From NCBI RefSeq assembly GCF_022829685.1, contig NZ_JAKSYE010000118.1, forward strand, positions 1-64,000: 64,000 nt of DNA, read 5' to 3'. Below are positions 9,383 to 19,030 of the stretch, one piece after another; position 1 is the first letter of the stretch, and every line of letters begins with the position of its first letter. The stretch comes from Methylobacterium sp. E-045. GTDB lineage: Bacteria > Pseudomonadota > Alphaproteobacteria > Rhizobiales > Beijerinckiaceae. A program made the position numbers and the translations under genes. The notes beneath the pieces were generated by a model, which saw nothing but the letters and a program-made list of their open reading frames with translations, made no database searches and was not told the DNA's origin.

Positions 9383-10294
9383 TCAGGCCCTGAATGCCAT
9401 GACTTCCGATTGAGTAGCGGCGCCCCCGAGCCCGGCTTCGAGCAGGCCGGGGATCTCCGCTGGCGTATCGGCAACGACGACGCCTGCCGCCAAGAGCGCG
9501 CGGCGCTTGCCGTCGTAGCTTCCTACCGTCCCCGACACGATTGCTCCGGCATGGCCCATCTTCTTTCCGGGTGGGGAGGCGCGTCCGGCGATAAAGGACA
9601 CGACGGGCTTCGACATGCCTGAGGCGTATTCCGCCGCCGCCTCTTCCATCGCGCCGCCGATTTCGCCGACCAGCACCACCGCACGGGTCCGCGGATCCTC
9701 ATCAAGGGCCTTCAGCGCGTCGCGGGTCGTGGTGCCAATCATCGGATCGCCGCCGATGCCGAGGAAGGCCGATTGGCCGATCCCCGCCCTGGTCAGGTTG
9801 AGGCAGATCAGCGTGCCGAGGCTGCCGGAGCGCGAGATCACGCCGATCTCGCCCGGCTGGAAGATGTTCGGGTTGTGCCCCGGCATGATGCCGACGAAGC
9901 CCTCGCCCGGGGTGACAATGCCTGCGGTGTTCGGCCCAATGATACGGGTATGGTTTGTCGAAGCTGCGTGGTGGATCGCGATGACGTCCCGGACCGGAAT
10001 GTGTTCAGTGAGGATCACCACCGTCTTGGCGCCGGCTTCGATCGCGTCGAGCGCCGCATCGCGGGCCATGGCTGGCGGGATGAACATTACCGCGATGTCG
10101 AAGGGCGTCTCAGCCATGGCGGCCTTGGCTGTCGCGTAAACCGGCACAGCGAGATGGGTTTCGCCGGCCCGCCTAGGATTCACGCCGGCCACGACCTGCG
10201 CGCCGCACTCAATCATCTTTTCGGTCCAAAAGGTGCCCTGCTTGCCGGTGATGCCCTGGACGAGCACGCGGGCGGACTGGCGATAAATGATCAT
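9383..10294 (-). CDS. ADP-forming acid-CoA ligase, alpha subunit (SucD-like; possible sulfoacetate-CoA ligase)
   Basis: A 303-residue SucD-type subunit: Rossmann CoA-binding domain ([15 protein letters not shown], residues about 14-28), [28 protein letters not shown], and the phosphohistidine region GHAGAIVSG. Length and order match succinyl-CoA and malate-CoA ligase alpha subunits. Its place directly after the acylating dehydrogenase (11433-12914) argues against a housekeeping TCA role. Anaerobic Bilophila uses an ADP-forming SauPQ ligase for sulfoacetate, and this pair is a plausible counterpart. The start overlaps the end of the beta gene. Substrate assignment is inference. Confidence 0.82.
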   Translation of the reverse strand: MIIYRQSARVLVQGITGKQGTFWTEKMIECGAQVVAGVNPRRAGETHLAVPVYATAKAAMAETPFDIAVMFIPPAMARDAALDAIEAGAKTVVILTEHIPVRDVIAIHHAASTNHTRIIGPNTAGIVTPGEGFVGIMPGHNPNIFQPGEIGVISRSGSLGTLICLNLTRAGIGQSAFLGIGGDPMIGTTTRDALKALDEDPRTRAVVLVGEIGGAMEEAAAEYASGMSKPVVSFIAGRASPPGKKMGHAGAIVSGTVGSYDGKRRALLAAGVVVADTPAEIPGLLEAGLGGAATQSEVMAFRA

Positions 10295-11436
10295 CGGGCT
10301 GCTCCTGCACTGCTGGCCGCGTTGACGGCGGCCTGGACCGCGTCCTCCATCAGATCGAAGGGCTCCTGGCCGAGCCCCTCGCGCACGAAACGCACGGCCT
10401 CGTCTTCACCGGTGCCGTGGATCGAGAAGAAGACCGGGATGGCCGGGTTCAATCGCTTCCAGGCCGTGACGACGCCCTCCGCCATCACGTCGGTGCGGGC
10501 GAAGGCACCGCAGAAATTTACCACGAGGCTCTTCACACCGGGATTCGACAGCACGAGTTTCAGCGCCGCTTCCGACTTGGTGTAGGCCTCGCCGCCAATC
10601 TCCAAAAAATTCGCCGGGCGGCCACCGCAATGGGCAATCACGTCCATCGTCGTCATGGTGAGCCCGGCGCCGTTGGCGAGAACGCCGACATTGCCGTCGA
10701 GTTGAATGAATTTGAGGCCATTCTCGGCGCCCTCCCGTTCGAGATCGGTCATCGGCTCGGCGGCCGCCTGCGGAGCAAGTTCCAGCTGCCGGAAGGCTGC
10801 TGCGTCGTCCAGCGTGAGTTTGCAATCGAGCGCGACGACCCGCCCGTCCGCGAGTACGGCAAGGGGGTTGATTTCGATGAGTTCCGCATCTGTCCCGGCG
10901 CTCGCGCGGTAGAGCGCCGCCAGCACCGTGGCAACGCGCTGCTCGGTGCCTGCCATGTCGAGCCCGGACAGCATGGCGAAGGCCGCCGCCTGCTCGAAGC
11001 CCGTGTCGAGATCGACGAGGTGCCGGCGCAACGCGTCGGGCCGCGTCGCGGCGACCACCTCGATGTCCATGCCGCCTTCGGTGGAAAACAGCACCAGAGG
11101 ACGCCGGCTCGCAAAGTCGATCAGGATGGCAGCGTAGAACTCTCGTGTTATCTCGGCCTGCTCCTCCAGCAGCACCGAGCCGACGGCATGGCCGTCGATG
11201 GTCATGCCAAGGATGTGCTCGGAGACGCTCCTCGCCTCCGTGGCCGAGTTCGCCGGCTTGATGCCGCCGGCCTTGCCACGCTTGCCGGTGGGGACCTGGG
11301 CCTTGACCATGCAGGGTCCGAGTTCCTCGAAGGCCAGCGCAGCCTCCTCGGCCGTGTGGCAATGGACGCTGCGAGGGACCGGAATCCCGGCCGGGGCGAG
11401 GACGCGCTGCTTCGCGACGACTTCCAGGAAATTCAT
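10291..11436 (-). CDS. ADP-forming acid-CoA ligase, beta subunit (SucC-like, ATP-grasp)
   Basis: A 381-residue SucC-type subunit. The N-terminal ATP-grasp domain starts with MNFLEVVAKQRVLAPAGIPVPRS and includes MVKAQVPTGKRGKAGGIK; the C-terminal CoA-ligase domain has NGAGLTMTTMDVI and GGEAYTKSEAALKL. It is about as long as SucC and malate-CoA ligase beta. It lies between the alpha subunit and the dehydrogenase with ATGA-type overlaps on both sides, so the three are translationally coupled. The inferred reaction is sulfoacetate + ATP + CoA to sulfoacetyl-CoA; malate or succinate remain possible by sequence alone. Confidence 0.82.
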   Translation of the reverse strand: MNFLEVVAKQRVLAPAGIPVPRSVHCHTAEEAALAFEELGPCMVKAQVPTGKRGKAGGIKPANSATEARSVSEHILGMTIDGHAVGSVLLEEQAEITREFYAAILIDFASRRPLVLFSTEGGMDIEVVAATRPDALRRHLVDLDTGFEQAAAFAMLSGLDMAGTEQRVATVLAALYRASAGTDAELIEINPLAVLADGRVVALDCKLTLDDAAAFRQLELAPQAAAEPMTDLEREGAENGLKFIQLDGNVGVLANGAGLTMTTMDVIAHCGGRPANFLEIGGEAYTKSEAALKLVLSNPGVKSLVVNFCGAFARTDVMAEGVVTAWKRLNPAIPVFFSIHGTGEDEAVRFVREGLGQEPFDLMEDAVQAAVNAASSAGAAR

Positions 11437-12914
11437 TGTGCGGACTCCTCGTATCCGATCCGCTTCCAGTGCGGCCCGAACAGTTCCAACTCGGTCGGCT
11501 TGTCCTCCGGAATCGGCGTCACGAGGTGGGTGATGTTGATCATGTGCCGGAAGCTCAGGTTCTCGGAGATCGAGTTCTTTTGCCAGGAGCCGCAGCCCAT
11601 GCTCAGGGTGAAGCCGAGGCCCGAGTTGAAGCCGCCGCCATTACCGAAGGTGTGAGCGAAGTTTACGAGGACGCGCACCACCTCGAGGTCCTCGGCGAGT
11701 TCGCGACCACGGTCCATATTCCGGGTGTGCAGGCCGCAGGAATGGCCCTTGCCCTGGTGCTCGAGGATCGCGCGGACCCGCTCCTTGGCGGCCGCGAAGT
11801 CGCTGGCGCGATAAACGGTCAGAACCAGGGCGAGCTTCTCGCCGGAGAAGGGATAGGCCTTGCCGACCCCGCTCTCCTCAACCAGGAAGAACTTCTTACC
11901 CTCAGACTCCGGCGCCAGCGCGAACGCTTCTGCCAGCACGCTCGCATCGCGGGCGATGAGGTCCCGGTTGAGCTTTCCCTTGACCCATAGGCGCTCGGCG
12001 ATCCGCTGTGTCTCGGTGGGCGTGCAGAGATAGGCACCAGCCTGCTCCAACGCGGCGATGGCTCCGTCGTAGACAGCGTCGACGATCACGACCGCGTTCT
12101 CGGACGAGCATGAGGTCGCATTGTCGAAGATCTTCGACTCGCAGATCCTCTCCGCAGCAGCATCGAGATCGGCGGTCTCGTCGATAATGACCGGCACGTT
12201 GCCGGCGCCGACGCCGATGGCCGGCGTTCCGCTCGAATAGGCGCGGCGGACATTGTCCTGCGAGCCGGTCACCACGACGAGGTCGCAGGCCTTCATCAGG
12301 GCCTCTGTCGAGTCCTTAGTCACGGGGGAGGGCAGGATCTGCACCAGATCGTCGGGCAGCCCGATCTTGTCGAGCTCCTGGCGCATCAGCTCAACAATGC
12401 GTGCCGTGGTGCGATAGCCGAGCGGAGAGGGCGCGATGACGATGGCGTTGCGACCCTTGATCGCCATCATCGCCTTGTTGACTGGCGTCGCACCGGGATT
12501 TGTCGAGGGCGTCACCGCGCCGATCACCCCCATCGGCTTCGCGTATTTCACGAGTCCCTTGGCCTCGTCGCGCTCGATCACCCCGACCGATGACGCGCGC
12601 AAGAGGTCGCGCAAGGTGCCGAAGGTCTTGCGCTGCTTCTTGCGGATCTTGTCGGGGATGTTGCCGAGGCCGGTATCCTCGACGGCGAGGCCGGCAAGTT
12701 CGCGGGCATGGTCCGGGTTGTACAACGCCCAGGCCAGCGCCCGGACGGCGGCGTCCGCAGTCTCCTGGTCGACGGTGGCGAAATCCCGCTGCGCGGCACG
12801 GGCCTTTAGCATCACGCCCTCGACGGGACCCGGCGCGATCGGGTTGGGGGGGACCGGGACGGTTTCCTGCCGCTCGATGGGGCGGTCGGGGGTCTTCAGA
12901 CCGACGACGGGCAT
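11433..12914 (-). CDS. sauS: Acylating (CoA-dependent) sulfoacetaldehyde dehydrogenase, SauS-like
   Basis: A 493-residue member of the CoA-acylating aldehyde dehydrogenases. Visible features are the nucleotide-binding PSTNPGATPVNKAMMA segment, VTGSQDNVRRAYSSGTPAIGVG, the catalytic cysteine in ATSCSSENAVVI, and the late GNGGGFNSGLGFTLSMGCGSW. SauS of Cupriavidus reduces sulfoacetyl-CoA to sulfoacetaldehyde. The flanking ligase, the SauU-like transporter and the downstream xsc support that role over acetaldehyde or succinate-semialdehyde dehydrogenation. A purine-rich GAAAGAAGGAA stretch precedes ATG 12914. Confidence 0.83.
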   Translation of the reverse strand: MPVVGLKTPDRPIERQETVPVPPNPIAPGPVEGVMLKARAAQRDFATVDQETADAAVRALAWALYNPDHARELAGLAVEDTGLGNIPDKIRKKQRKTFGTLRDLLRASSVGVIERDEAKGLVKYAKPMGVIGAVTPSTNPGATPVNKAMMAIKGRNAIVIAPSPLGYRTTARIVELMRQELDKIGLPDDLVQILPSPVTKDSTEALMKACDLVVVTGSQDNVRRAYSSGTPAIGVGAGNVPVIIDETADLDAAAERICESKIFDNATSCSSENAVVIVDAVYDGAIAALEQAGAYLCTPTETQRIAERLWVKGKLNRDLIARDASVLAEAFALAPESEGKKFFLVEESGVGKAYPFSGEKLALVLTVYRASDFAAAKERVRAILEHQGKGHSCGLHTRNMDRGRELAEDLEVVRVLVNFAHTFGNGGGFNSGLGFTLSMGCGSWQKNSISENLSFRHMINITHLVTPIPEDKPTELELFGPHWKRIGYEESAQ

Positions 12915-12970
12915 GGGCGGATTCCTTCTTTCGGAGGGAAGGGGAGGTGAGGGCCGTTGAGGCTCTGGGG

Positions 12971-14278
12971 TCAGACGCCTGGCCTGACCGCCACCGGTGA
13001 GGTCAGAACTGGTGCATCGGGCTCGACATCGTCGAGGAAAGGCTCATCGGGCCGCATGCGCAGCGCCAGCACGGCGCCGAGCAGGAGCAGGCCGAGGGAG
13101 GCGACGAAGGGCAGGTCCCAACGCCCCGTCGCGTCGATGACGGCGCCGAACACCACCGGCGAGATCATGCCGGCCAATCCGAAGCCGAAGTTCATGAAGC
13201 CCGAGGCGGTGCCCGAATGCTGGGGCGCGATGTCCATCGGCACGGCCCAGATCGGAGCGACGATCAGTTCGGCGAAGAAGAACGCGCCGGACAAGCAGAG
13301 CGCGATCGTGACGAGGTCGTGCACGAACAGCACCGGCAGCATGAACACGAAAGCACCCAGGAAGCCGACGACGATCACGCTGACCCGAGCCTTCGAGACG
13401 CTGCCGGTTTTGCGCAGGATCCGGTCGCTGACGATGCCGCCGACCGTGTCGCCGACGACACCGGCGAAGAACACGCCCGAGGCGAAGATCGCCGATTTCT
13501 TGATGTCGAGATTATGCTCGTGGAGGAAGTAGGAGGGGATCCAGTTGAGGAACAACCACAGGGTCCAGCCGTAGCAGAAGTCGGTGAGGGTCACCGGCAA
13601 CATCCGCTTGAGCAAGCGGCGCCACGGCACGGCCTTTCGCTCGGATGCAATCTTCATGACGGGCAGGACGGCGAGCTCCTCCTGGGTGATGTGCTTGTGC
13701 TCGCGCGGATCGTCCCGGAAGTACCAGAACCACAGGCCGACCCAAGCGAAGCTGATCACGCCGACGATCCAGAAGCTGTCGCGCCAGGATAACGTGACGA
13801 TTAGGAAGGCGATGATCGGCGGCGTCAGCGCGTTGCCGAGCCGGGCGAAGGCGTGGGTGATGCCCTGAGCGAAGCCGCGCCTGTCGGCAGCCATCCAGTT
13901 GGCGAGCGCACGGGTCGCGGTGGGAAAGGCCGAGCCTTCACCGACACCCAGGATGAAGCGGGCGACGATCAGCGACATGGCGCCCTCGACGAACCCGATG
14001 GCGATCGTGGCCGCCGACCAGATTGCGCCGCAGATCAGCAGCGTTTTCCGGGGCCCGAGTCGATCGCCGAGCCAGCCGCCAGCGATCTGGAAGAAGGCGT
14101 AAGGGTAGGCAAAAGCCGAGAAGGCGAGGCCGAGTTCAAAGTTGCTGAGCCCCAGCTCCTTCTGCATCGCCGGGGCTGCGGTGCCGATGTTCACCCGGTC
14201 GATATAGGTGACCAGATACATCAGACAGATGATCAGCAGTACGCGATCCGTGGCTTTAAACCGAACAAGCCTCAGCAT
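12971..14278 (-). CDS. sauU: MFS transporter, anion:cation symporter type, SauU-like
   Basis: A 435-residue 12-TM transporter of the anion:cation symporter subfamily, with MYLVTYIDRVNIGTAAPAM in TM1, GGWLGDRLGPRKTL in loop 2-3 and FILGVGEGSAFPTATRALANWM in TM4. ATG 14278 is chosen because GGAGGG lies just upstream; a frame extension to 14347 has no clear site. SauU imports sulfoacetate in Cupriavidus, and this gene heads the operon that contains the SauS-like dehydrogenase and the CoA ligase. It is divergent from the LysR gene at 14515. Confidence 0.8.
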   Translation of the reverse strand: MLRLVRFKATDRVLLIICLMYLVTYIDRVNIGTAAPAMQKELGLSNFELGLAFSAFAYPYAFFQIAGGWLGDRLGPRKTLLICGAIWSAATIAIGFVEGAMSLIVARFILGVGEGSAFPTATRALANWMAADRRGFAQGITHAFARLGNALTPPIIAFLIVTLSWRDSFWIVGVISFAWVGLWFWYFRDDPREHKHITQEELAVLPVMKIASERKAVPWRRLLKRMLPVTLTDFCYGWTLWLFLNWIPSYFLHEHNLDIKKSAIFASGVFFAGVVGDTVGGIVSDRILRKTGSVSKARVSVIVVGFLGAFVFMLPVLFVHDLVTIALCLSGAFFFAELIVAPIWAVPMDIAPQHSGTASGFMNFGFGLAGMISPVVFGAVIDATGRWDLPFVASLGLLLLGAVLALRMRPDEPFLDDVEPDAPVLTSPVAVRPGV

Positions 14279-14514
14279 TCTGCCCTCCTGACCGATCTCA
14301 GACAGACTTCGCCAGCCGGCGCGCAGCATCGCGCGAAGGTGGGGCAAGTCCCCGACATCCGTTGAGCGTTTCTCTCCTTTGAGACGACGACCGGTTCAGG
14401 ATCTTTGATTGCCCTGAATCAAGCGGGAACGCCGCCTCAATCTCACTCTAGAGATTGCTCTTGCATCGGAGAAATTTATTCTCTTTATCGAGATCATTCA
14501 GGAAATTGATCGAT

Positions 14515-15378
14515 ATGATTCCGGATCTCGAAATTCCGCTGCTACGGACCTTCGTCGCGGTCGTGGAAACCGGCAGTATAACGCTAGCAGGAAAGCAGGT
14601 CGGCCGCACCCAGCCAGCGATCACCCACCAGATGCATCGGCTGGAAAAGGCTCTCACCAAACCGCTCTTCGAGGGGGATCGCCGCCACCTCACCCTAACG
14701 CGCGAGGGCGAGATGCTGCTCAGCTACGCGCGGACCCTGCTCGGGCTCAATGACGAGATCCGCGAGCGGTTCGAGGCGCCCGACGTCACTGGGCATGTCC
14801 GGCTTGGCGTACCAGATCTATACGCGGCCTACCTGCTGCCTGTGGTCCTCGCGGGTTTTTCGCGGGCCTATCCACAGATCGAGATCGAACTTCGTTGTTC
14901 TCGCAGCGTGAACCTCTACGCGGCCCTGCAGAGGGAAGAAATCGATATCGCCTTGATGACGCGCCAGCCCGAATTCGGTGGCGGAGCGATCGTCCGGGAG
15001 GAACCGCTGGTCTGGGTAGCCGCGCGCGACTACCCCCTCAGCCCGCTTGGGGTTCTGCCCTTGGCGCTGCTGCCGGCGGGCAGCATCTATCGGCAGCATG
15101 CCCTGGAGGCACTCGGCCATATTAGGCGGCCATGGAGCATTGCCGCGGTCAGCGACAGCATCGCGGGGCTCCAGGCCGCGGTCTATGCGGGCCTCGCCAT
15201 CTCGGCTTTTCCCCTCTGCGCCGTGAGCCCCCAAGTTCGACGCCTAAGCCGGGCAGAAGGTTTTCCGGACCTGCCCGGTCTCGAAATCGTCCTGCAGCGG
15301 AAACCCAACGGCATTTCTGCAGCGGCCGATCACCTTGCGGAATACATGATCTCGGAACTCGCAAACGTGCAGCGTTAA
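14515..15378 (+). CDS. LysR-family regulator of the sulfoacetate operon
   Basis: A 287-residue LysR protein. The helix-turn-helix lies in residues about 10-60 (LLRTFVAVVETGSITLAGKQVG, then TQPAITHQMHRLEKAL), followed by a substrate-binding domain from about residue 90. ATG 14515 has AGGAAA upstream. It is transcribed divergently from the SauU-like gene with 236 bases between them, the classic arrangement for a LysR activator and its target. Its effector may be sulfoacetate; this is an inference. It resembles the second LysR in the window (26496-27419). Confidence 0.87.
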   Translation: MIPDLEIPLLRTFVAVVETGSITLAGKQVGRTQPAITHQMHRLEKALTKPLFEGDRRHLTLTREGEMLLSYARTLLGLNDEIRERFEAPDVTGHVRLGVPDLYAAYLLPVVLAGFSRAYPQIEIELRCSRSVNLYAALQREEIDIALMTRQPEFGGGAIVREEPLVWVAARDYPLSPLGVLPLALLPAGSIYRQHALEALGHIRRPWSIAAVSDSIAGLQAAVYAGLAISAFPLCAVSPQVRRLSRAEGFPDLPGLEIVLQRKPNGISAAADHLAEYMISELANVQR

Positions 15379-15492
15379 GATCACGCCACGCGCGTGGGGC
15401 AACGGTACCATGCTGCAATGCCGAAAGCCCACATATTGCGATGCACAATAATCTCGATTAAGTGGGATGCATCGCAGCAGGATCTGCCCACC

Positions 15493-15708
15493 ATGCACCC
15501 TACCGAGCGCCTCCGCCAGATCCTGCCCTTCGCTGTAGCACTATACCTCGCTGGCAGCATCGCTCAGCTTCAGGCGGCCCGCCCGATGGTTCACATGCCG
15601 CGCGACGGCGTATCGCTTAAAAATATCGTGTCCGGCATCAAGTGGCACATGCTTGAGATGGCGAAGAACGAGCAGGCTGAAACATTCGTCGGCTTTACCG
15701 GCAACTAG
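15493..15708 (+). CDS. Hypothetical small protein
   Basis: A 71-residue frame from ATG 15493 with one hydrophobic stretch (ILPFAVALYLAGSIAQL) near the N-terminus that could be a signal anchor. The remainder is polar. No family was recognised. It lies between the LysR gene and the GMC oxidoreductase and points the same way. It may be a chance frame. Confidence 0.35.
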   Translation: MHPTERLRQILPFAVALYLAGSIAQLQAARPMVHMPRDGVSLKNIVSGIKWHMLEMAKNEQAETFVGFTGN

Positions 15709-15842
15709 CGTTCACGCAGCACCCCAATCTTCCAGTCTCGCCGGCCTGATCCAGCCGAAGGCTCTCACGCACCCGCCCCCTGCACGCGTGTGAAGTATTC
15801 TGCCTGACCGCATTGACAGGACCGCTCTTTCCTCATTTAATC

Positions 15843-15861
15843 GAACGTATTGTTCCATTTT
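15843..15861. promoter_or_regulatory. Operator candidate before GMC oxidoreductase gene
   Basis: GAACGTATTGTTC at 15843-15855 is a dyad of GAAC and GTTC half-sites separated by five bases. It overlaps ATTGTTCCATTTT (15849-15861), a 13-mer that also occurs at 2010-2022 before the first IclR gene. It lies about 65 bases before the oxidoreductase start. Use of the same half-sites suggests common control by an IclR-type protein, which is inference. Confidence 0.4.
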
Positions 15862-15925
15862 TCGAGATAGAAAAAGCTCGAAACGGTACGATATCGAGGA
15901 AACGCAGACGGGCGAGGTGCAGGCG

Positions 15926-17608
15926 ATGACAATCGCCCCCTTCGACTTCATCATCATCGGCGGCGGTACTGCGGGGTGTGTGCTCGCGAACCGGCTTTCC
16001 GCAGATAGCCGGCATCGGGTCCTGATGCTGGAGGCAGGGCCGCGCGATCGTTCGCCCTGGATCCATCTTCCCATCGGCTACGGGAAGACGATGTTCCATC
16101 AGACGCTGAATTGGGGGTTCTACACTGAGCCCGAGCCGACCATGAAGGATCGGCGAATCTACTGGCCGCGAGGACGGACGCTGGGTGGCTCCTCGTCGAT
16201 CAACGGCCTGATCTTCGTTCGCGGGCAGTCGGACGATTACGATCATTGGGCCGCGCTCGGGAACGCGGGTTGGGCCTGGAAGGACGTGCTGCCGTACTTC
16301 GTCCGCTCCGAGCACAACACCAGGGGCGGCGGGCCGGCCCATGGCAGCGATGGCCCCCTCTGGTGCTCCGACATCGAGCGCAAGCACGAACTCATCGAAG
16401 CGATCATCGCGGGCGCCGGCCACCTCGGGGTCAAGCGCACCGAAGATTTCAACGGTGGCGACCAGGAGGGGGTCGGCTACTATCAGCTCTTTACCCGTAA
16501 GGGCTGGCGCTGCAGCAGCGCCGTCGCCTATCTGCGCCCGGCCGAAAAACGGCCGAACCTGCGTATCGAGACCGATGCCCAAGCCACCGGCCTCATTCTC
16601 GAAGAAGGCCGCGCCGTCGGCGTTCGCTACCGGCGAAACGGCCACATCCACGAGGCGCGCGCCAAGCGAGAGGTCATCCTCGCGGCGGGCGCGCTGCAGA
16701 GTCCGCAGCTTCTCATGCTCTCCGGGATCGGACCGGGGGCCGAACTAAAACGACACGGGATCGCGGTCGCGCACGATCTGCCGGGCGTCGGCGAAAACCT
16801 GCAGGACCATCTACAGGTCCGCATGATCTACCGGGTGAGCAAGCCCATCACGACAAACGACGACCTCAAGTCGTTGACTGGCAAGATCCGGATCAGCCTG
16901 CAATGGCTGCTGACCCGCAGTGGGCCGCTCGCCGTCGGGATCAACCAGGGCGGCCTGTTCACCCGCGTCATGCCCGGCCCCGGCACGCCGGACGTGCAGT
17001 TCCATTTCGCCACGCTCTCGGCCGACATGGCCGGCGGCGCGCCGCATCCCTGGCCCGGCTGCACCTTTTCGGTCTGCCAGCTGAGGCCTGAGTCGCGGGG
17101 CACCGTGACCCTTCGCAGCGCGGACCCGTTCGAGGCTCCGGTGATGCGAGCGCATTACCTCGCCACTGAGATCGACCGCCGCTGCACGGTGGAGGGGATG
17201 AAGTTCGGCCGCCGCCTCGCCGCCACGGCTCCGCTGCGGAATCTGCTCACAGACGAGATCAAGCCAGGGCGCGATGCCGAGGACGACGCGGCGCTGCTTG
17301 ATTTTGCGCGCGGATCGGGCGCAACGATCTTCCACCCCTCCGGGACCTGCAAGATGGGCTCGGACCCGATGGCGGTCACCGACATGCGCCTGCGCGTCCA
17401 CGGCATCGTTGGCCTGCGCGTCGTCGACTGCTCGATCATGCCGACGCTCGTCTCCGGCAATACCAGCGCACCCGTGGTCATGATCGCCGAGAAGGCCTCG
17501 GACATGATCCTTGCGGATGCGAGGTCCGAGCCGCAGGCCGTTCGCGTCGATGCCCGGGCGACCGTGATCCAGGCACAGCCGAAGCCGGAGCCGGCCTCGG
17601 CCCAGTAA
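15926..17608 (+). CDS. GMC-family FAD oxidoreductase, possible isethionate dehydrogenase
   Basis: A 560-residue choline-dehydrogenase-like flavoprotein. It has the N-terminal FAD site IIIGGGTAGCVLANRLS, the GMC signatures GRTLGGSSSINGLIFVRGQ in pieces and GALQSPQLLMLSGIGP, and the C-terminal histidine segments FHPSGTCKMGSD and VDCSIMPTLVSGNTSAP. ATG 15926 is chosen for the GAGG upstream; a GTG three codons earlier is possible. IseJ, the cytochrome-c-linked isethionate dehydrogenase of Cupriavidus, is as far as I recall of this family and lies beside an MFS transporter, like this gene. It would oxidise isethionate to sulfoacetaldehyde for Xsc. Choline or another alcohol remains possible. Confidence 0.8.
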   Translation: MTIAPFDFIIIGGGTAGCVLANRLSADSRHRVLMLEAGPRDRSPWIHLPIGYGKTMFHQTLNWGFYTEPEPTMKDRRIYWPRGRTLGGSSSINGLIFVRGQSDDYDHWAALGNAGWAWKDVLPYFVRSEHNTRGGGPAHGSDGPLWCSDIERKHELIEAIIAGAGHLGVKRTEDFNGGDQEGVGYYQLFTRKGWRCSSAVAYLRPAEKRPNLRIETDAQATGLILEEGRAVGVRYRRNGHIHEARAKREVILAAGALQSPQLLMLSGIGPGAELKRHGIAVAHDLPGVGENLQDHLQVRMIYRVSKPITTNDDLKSLTGKIRISLQWLLTRSGPLAVGINQGGLFTRVMPGPGTPDVQFHFATLSADMAGGAPHPWPGCTFSVCQLRPESRGTVTLRSADPFEAPVMRAHYLATEIDRRCTVEGMKFGRRLAATAPLRNLLTDEIKPGRDAEDDAALLDFARGSGATIFHPSGTCKMGSDPMAVTDMRLRVHGIVGLRVVDCSIMPTLVSGNTSAPVVMIAEKASDMILADARSEPQAVRVDARATVIQAQPKPEPASAQ

Positions 17609-17661
17609 GCCTTGCAACGGCCCCGTCCAGCGGGCCGGCCAAAGACGAAGGGAGGATGGCG

Positions 17662-19026
17662 ATGAGGACGACGGATCGTGCAGCGGCCGCCGAAAGAGCA
17701 GGTCTTGGTCGGGTAGTATCGGCGGCACTGATCGGTGCCACGATCGAGTGGTACGACTTCTTCCTCTACGGTGTCGTTGCCGGCATCGTCCTGAACAAGT
17801 TGTACTTTCCAGCTAGCGATCCTCTCGTTTCGACACTACTTGCCTACTCGACCTTCGCGGTGGGATTCATCACGCGCCCGCTCGGCGGCGTGATCTTCGG
17901 GCATTTTGGCGACAAGATCGGCCGCAAGAGCATGCTCGTCATCACGCTGATGCTGATGGGCGTGGCGACCTTCCTGATCGGGCTGGTGCCAACTTACGCG
18001 CAGATCGGCGTCGCTGCGCCGATCCTGCTGCTGGTTCTGCGCATCTTTCAGGGCATCGGGCTTGGAGGCGAGTGGGGCGGGGCCGTTCTGATGGCCTTCG
18101 AATACGCTCCGCCGGAGAAGCGCGGGCTTTATGCGAGCATCCCGCAGATAGGGCTGGCCCTAGGTCTCTGCATCGCCTCCGGCGTCGTCGCGGCTCTGTC
18201 TTATGGTCTGACGGAGGAGCAGTTCCTCGCCTGGGGCTGGCGGCTCGCTTTTCTCCTCAGTGCGATCCTAGTCGCCGTGGGGGCCTATATCCGCCTTAAC
18301 GTCATGGAAACTCCGGAATTCGCGAAGGTGAAGGAGACTAACCGCGAAGCCGCGATCCCCTTTGTCTCCATGATGCGGGACTATCCCGGCAACGTCATCG
18401 CCGGGATGGGCGCCCGCACTATCGACGGCGTGTTCTTCAACATCTTCGCAGTGTTCTCCATCGGATATCTAACGGGGACCGTGAAACTGCCGCGAACCGA
18501 AGCTTTGCTCGGTGTAACCACTGCCGCGCTGCTCCTCTGCGCCACCATTCCGCTCGCCGGCTGGCTTTCCGACAAACTCGGCCGCACACGGGTCTATGCG
18601 TGGGGTTCGGTGATCACCGGCTTCTCGGCCTTTCCGGCCTTCTGGCTCTTCCTGAACAGCGGCGGCAGCACGGCGATGATCTGGCTCGCCCTGATCGTCC
18701 CCTTTGGCATCTTCTATGCTTCGGTCTACGGACCTGAAGCAGCCTTATTCTCGGAGCTGTTTCCGGCGCGCGTGCGCTACACCGGCATCTCGTTCGTCTA
18801 TCAATTCTCTGGAATCTTCGCGAGCGGGCTAACACCGATCATCGCGACCGCGCTGTTGCAGTATTCCGGCGCGGACAAGCCTTGGCTCATCTGTGCCTAT
18901 TGCGCCTTCGCGGGCCTGGTCAGCGCGGCCTCCGCCATGTGGATCGGCCGCAGAGCCCGCCAGGCTGCACTGTCCAATTTGGTGCGGCCTGAACCCCCTC
19001 AATGGGTACAAACCCACACCAGCTAA
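17662..19026 (+). CDS. MHS-family MFS transporter, possible isethionate importer
   Basis: A 454-residue, 12-TM protein of the MHS symporter family: GATIEWYDFFLYGVVAGIV at TM1, FITRPLGGVIFGHFGDKIGRKSMLV in pieces across loop 2-3, and RIFQGIGLGGEWGGAVLM in TM4/5. ATG 17662 is preferred because GGAGG (17651-17655) is six bases upstream; the ATG at 17656 abuts that site. It follows the GMC oxidoreductase by about 50 bases in the same direction, the pairing expected for an isethionate IseU-IseJ unit. The substrate is inferred from context only. Confidence 0.83.
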   Translation: MRTTDRAAAAERAGLGRVVSAALIGATIEWYDFFLYGVVAGIVLNKLYFPASDPLVSTLLAYSTFAVGFITRPLGGVIFGHFGDKIGRKSMLVITLMLMGVATFLIGLVPTYAQIGVAAPILLLVLRIFQGIGLGGEWGGAVLMAFEYAPPEKRGLYASIPQIGLALGLCIASGVVAALSYGLTEEQFLAWGWRLAFLLSAILVAVGAYIRLNVMETPEFAKVKETNREAAIPFVSMMRDYPGNVIAGMGARTIDGVFFNIFAVFSIGYLTGTVKLPRTEALLGVTTAALLLCATIPLAGWLSDKLGRTRVYAWGSVITGFSAFPAFWLFLNSGGSTAMIWLALIVPFGIFYASVYGPEAALFSELFPARVRYTGISFVYQFSGIFASGLTPIIATALLQYSGADKPWLICAYCAFAGLVSAASAMWIGRRARQAALSNLVRPEPPQWVQTHTS

Positions 19027-19030
19027 AGAA

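Noticed and set aside
9383-11436. Housekeeping succinyl-CoA synthetase
   Set aside because: No TCA-cycle neighbours; the genes overlap an acylating aldehyde dehydrogenase and lie in a sulfonate locus. Not fully excluded.
10417-11655. Long plus-strand open frame (412 codons) opposite the CoA ligase beta subunit
   Set aside because: Antisense frame produced by GC-rich codon bias; the minus strand carries a complete ATP-grasp enzyme.
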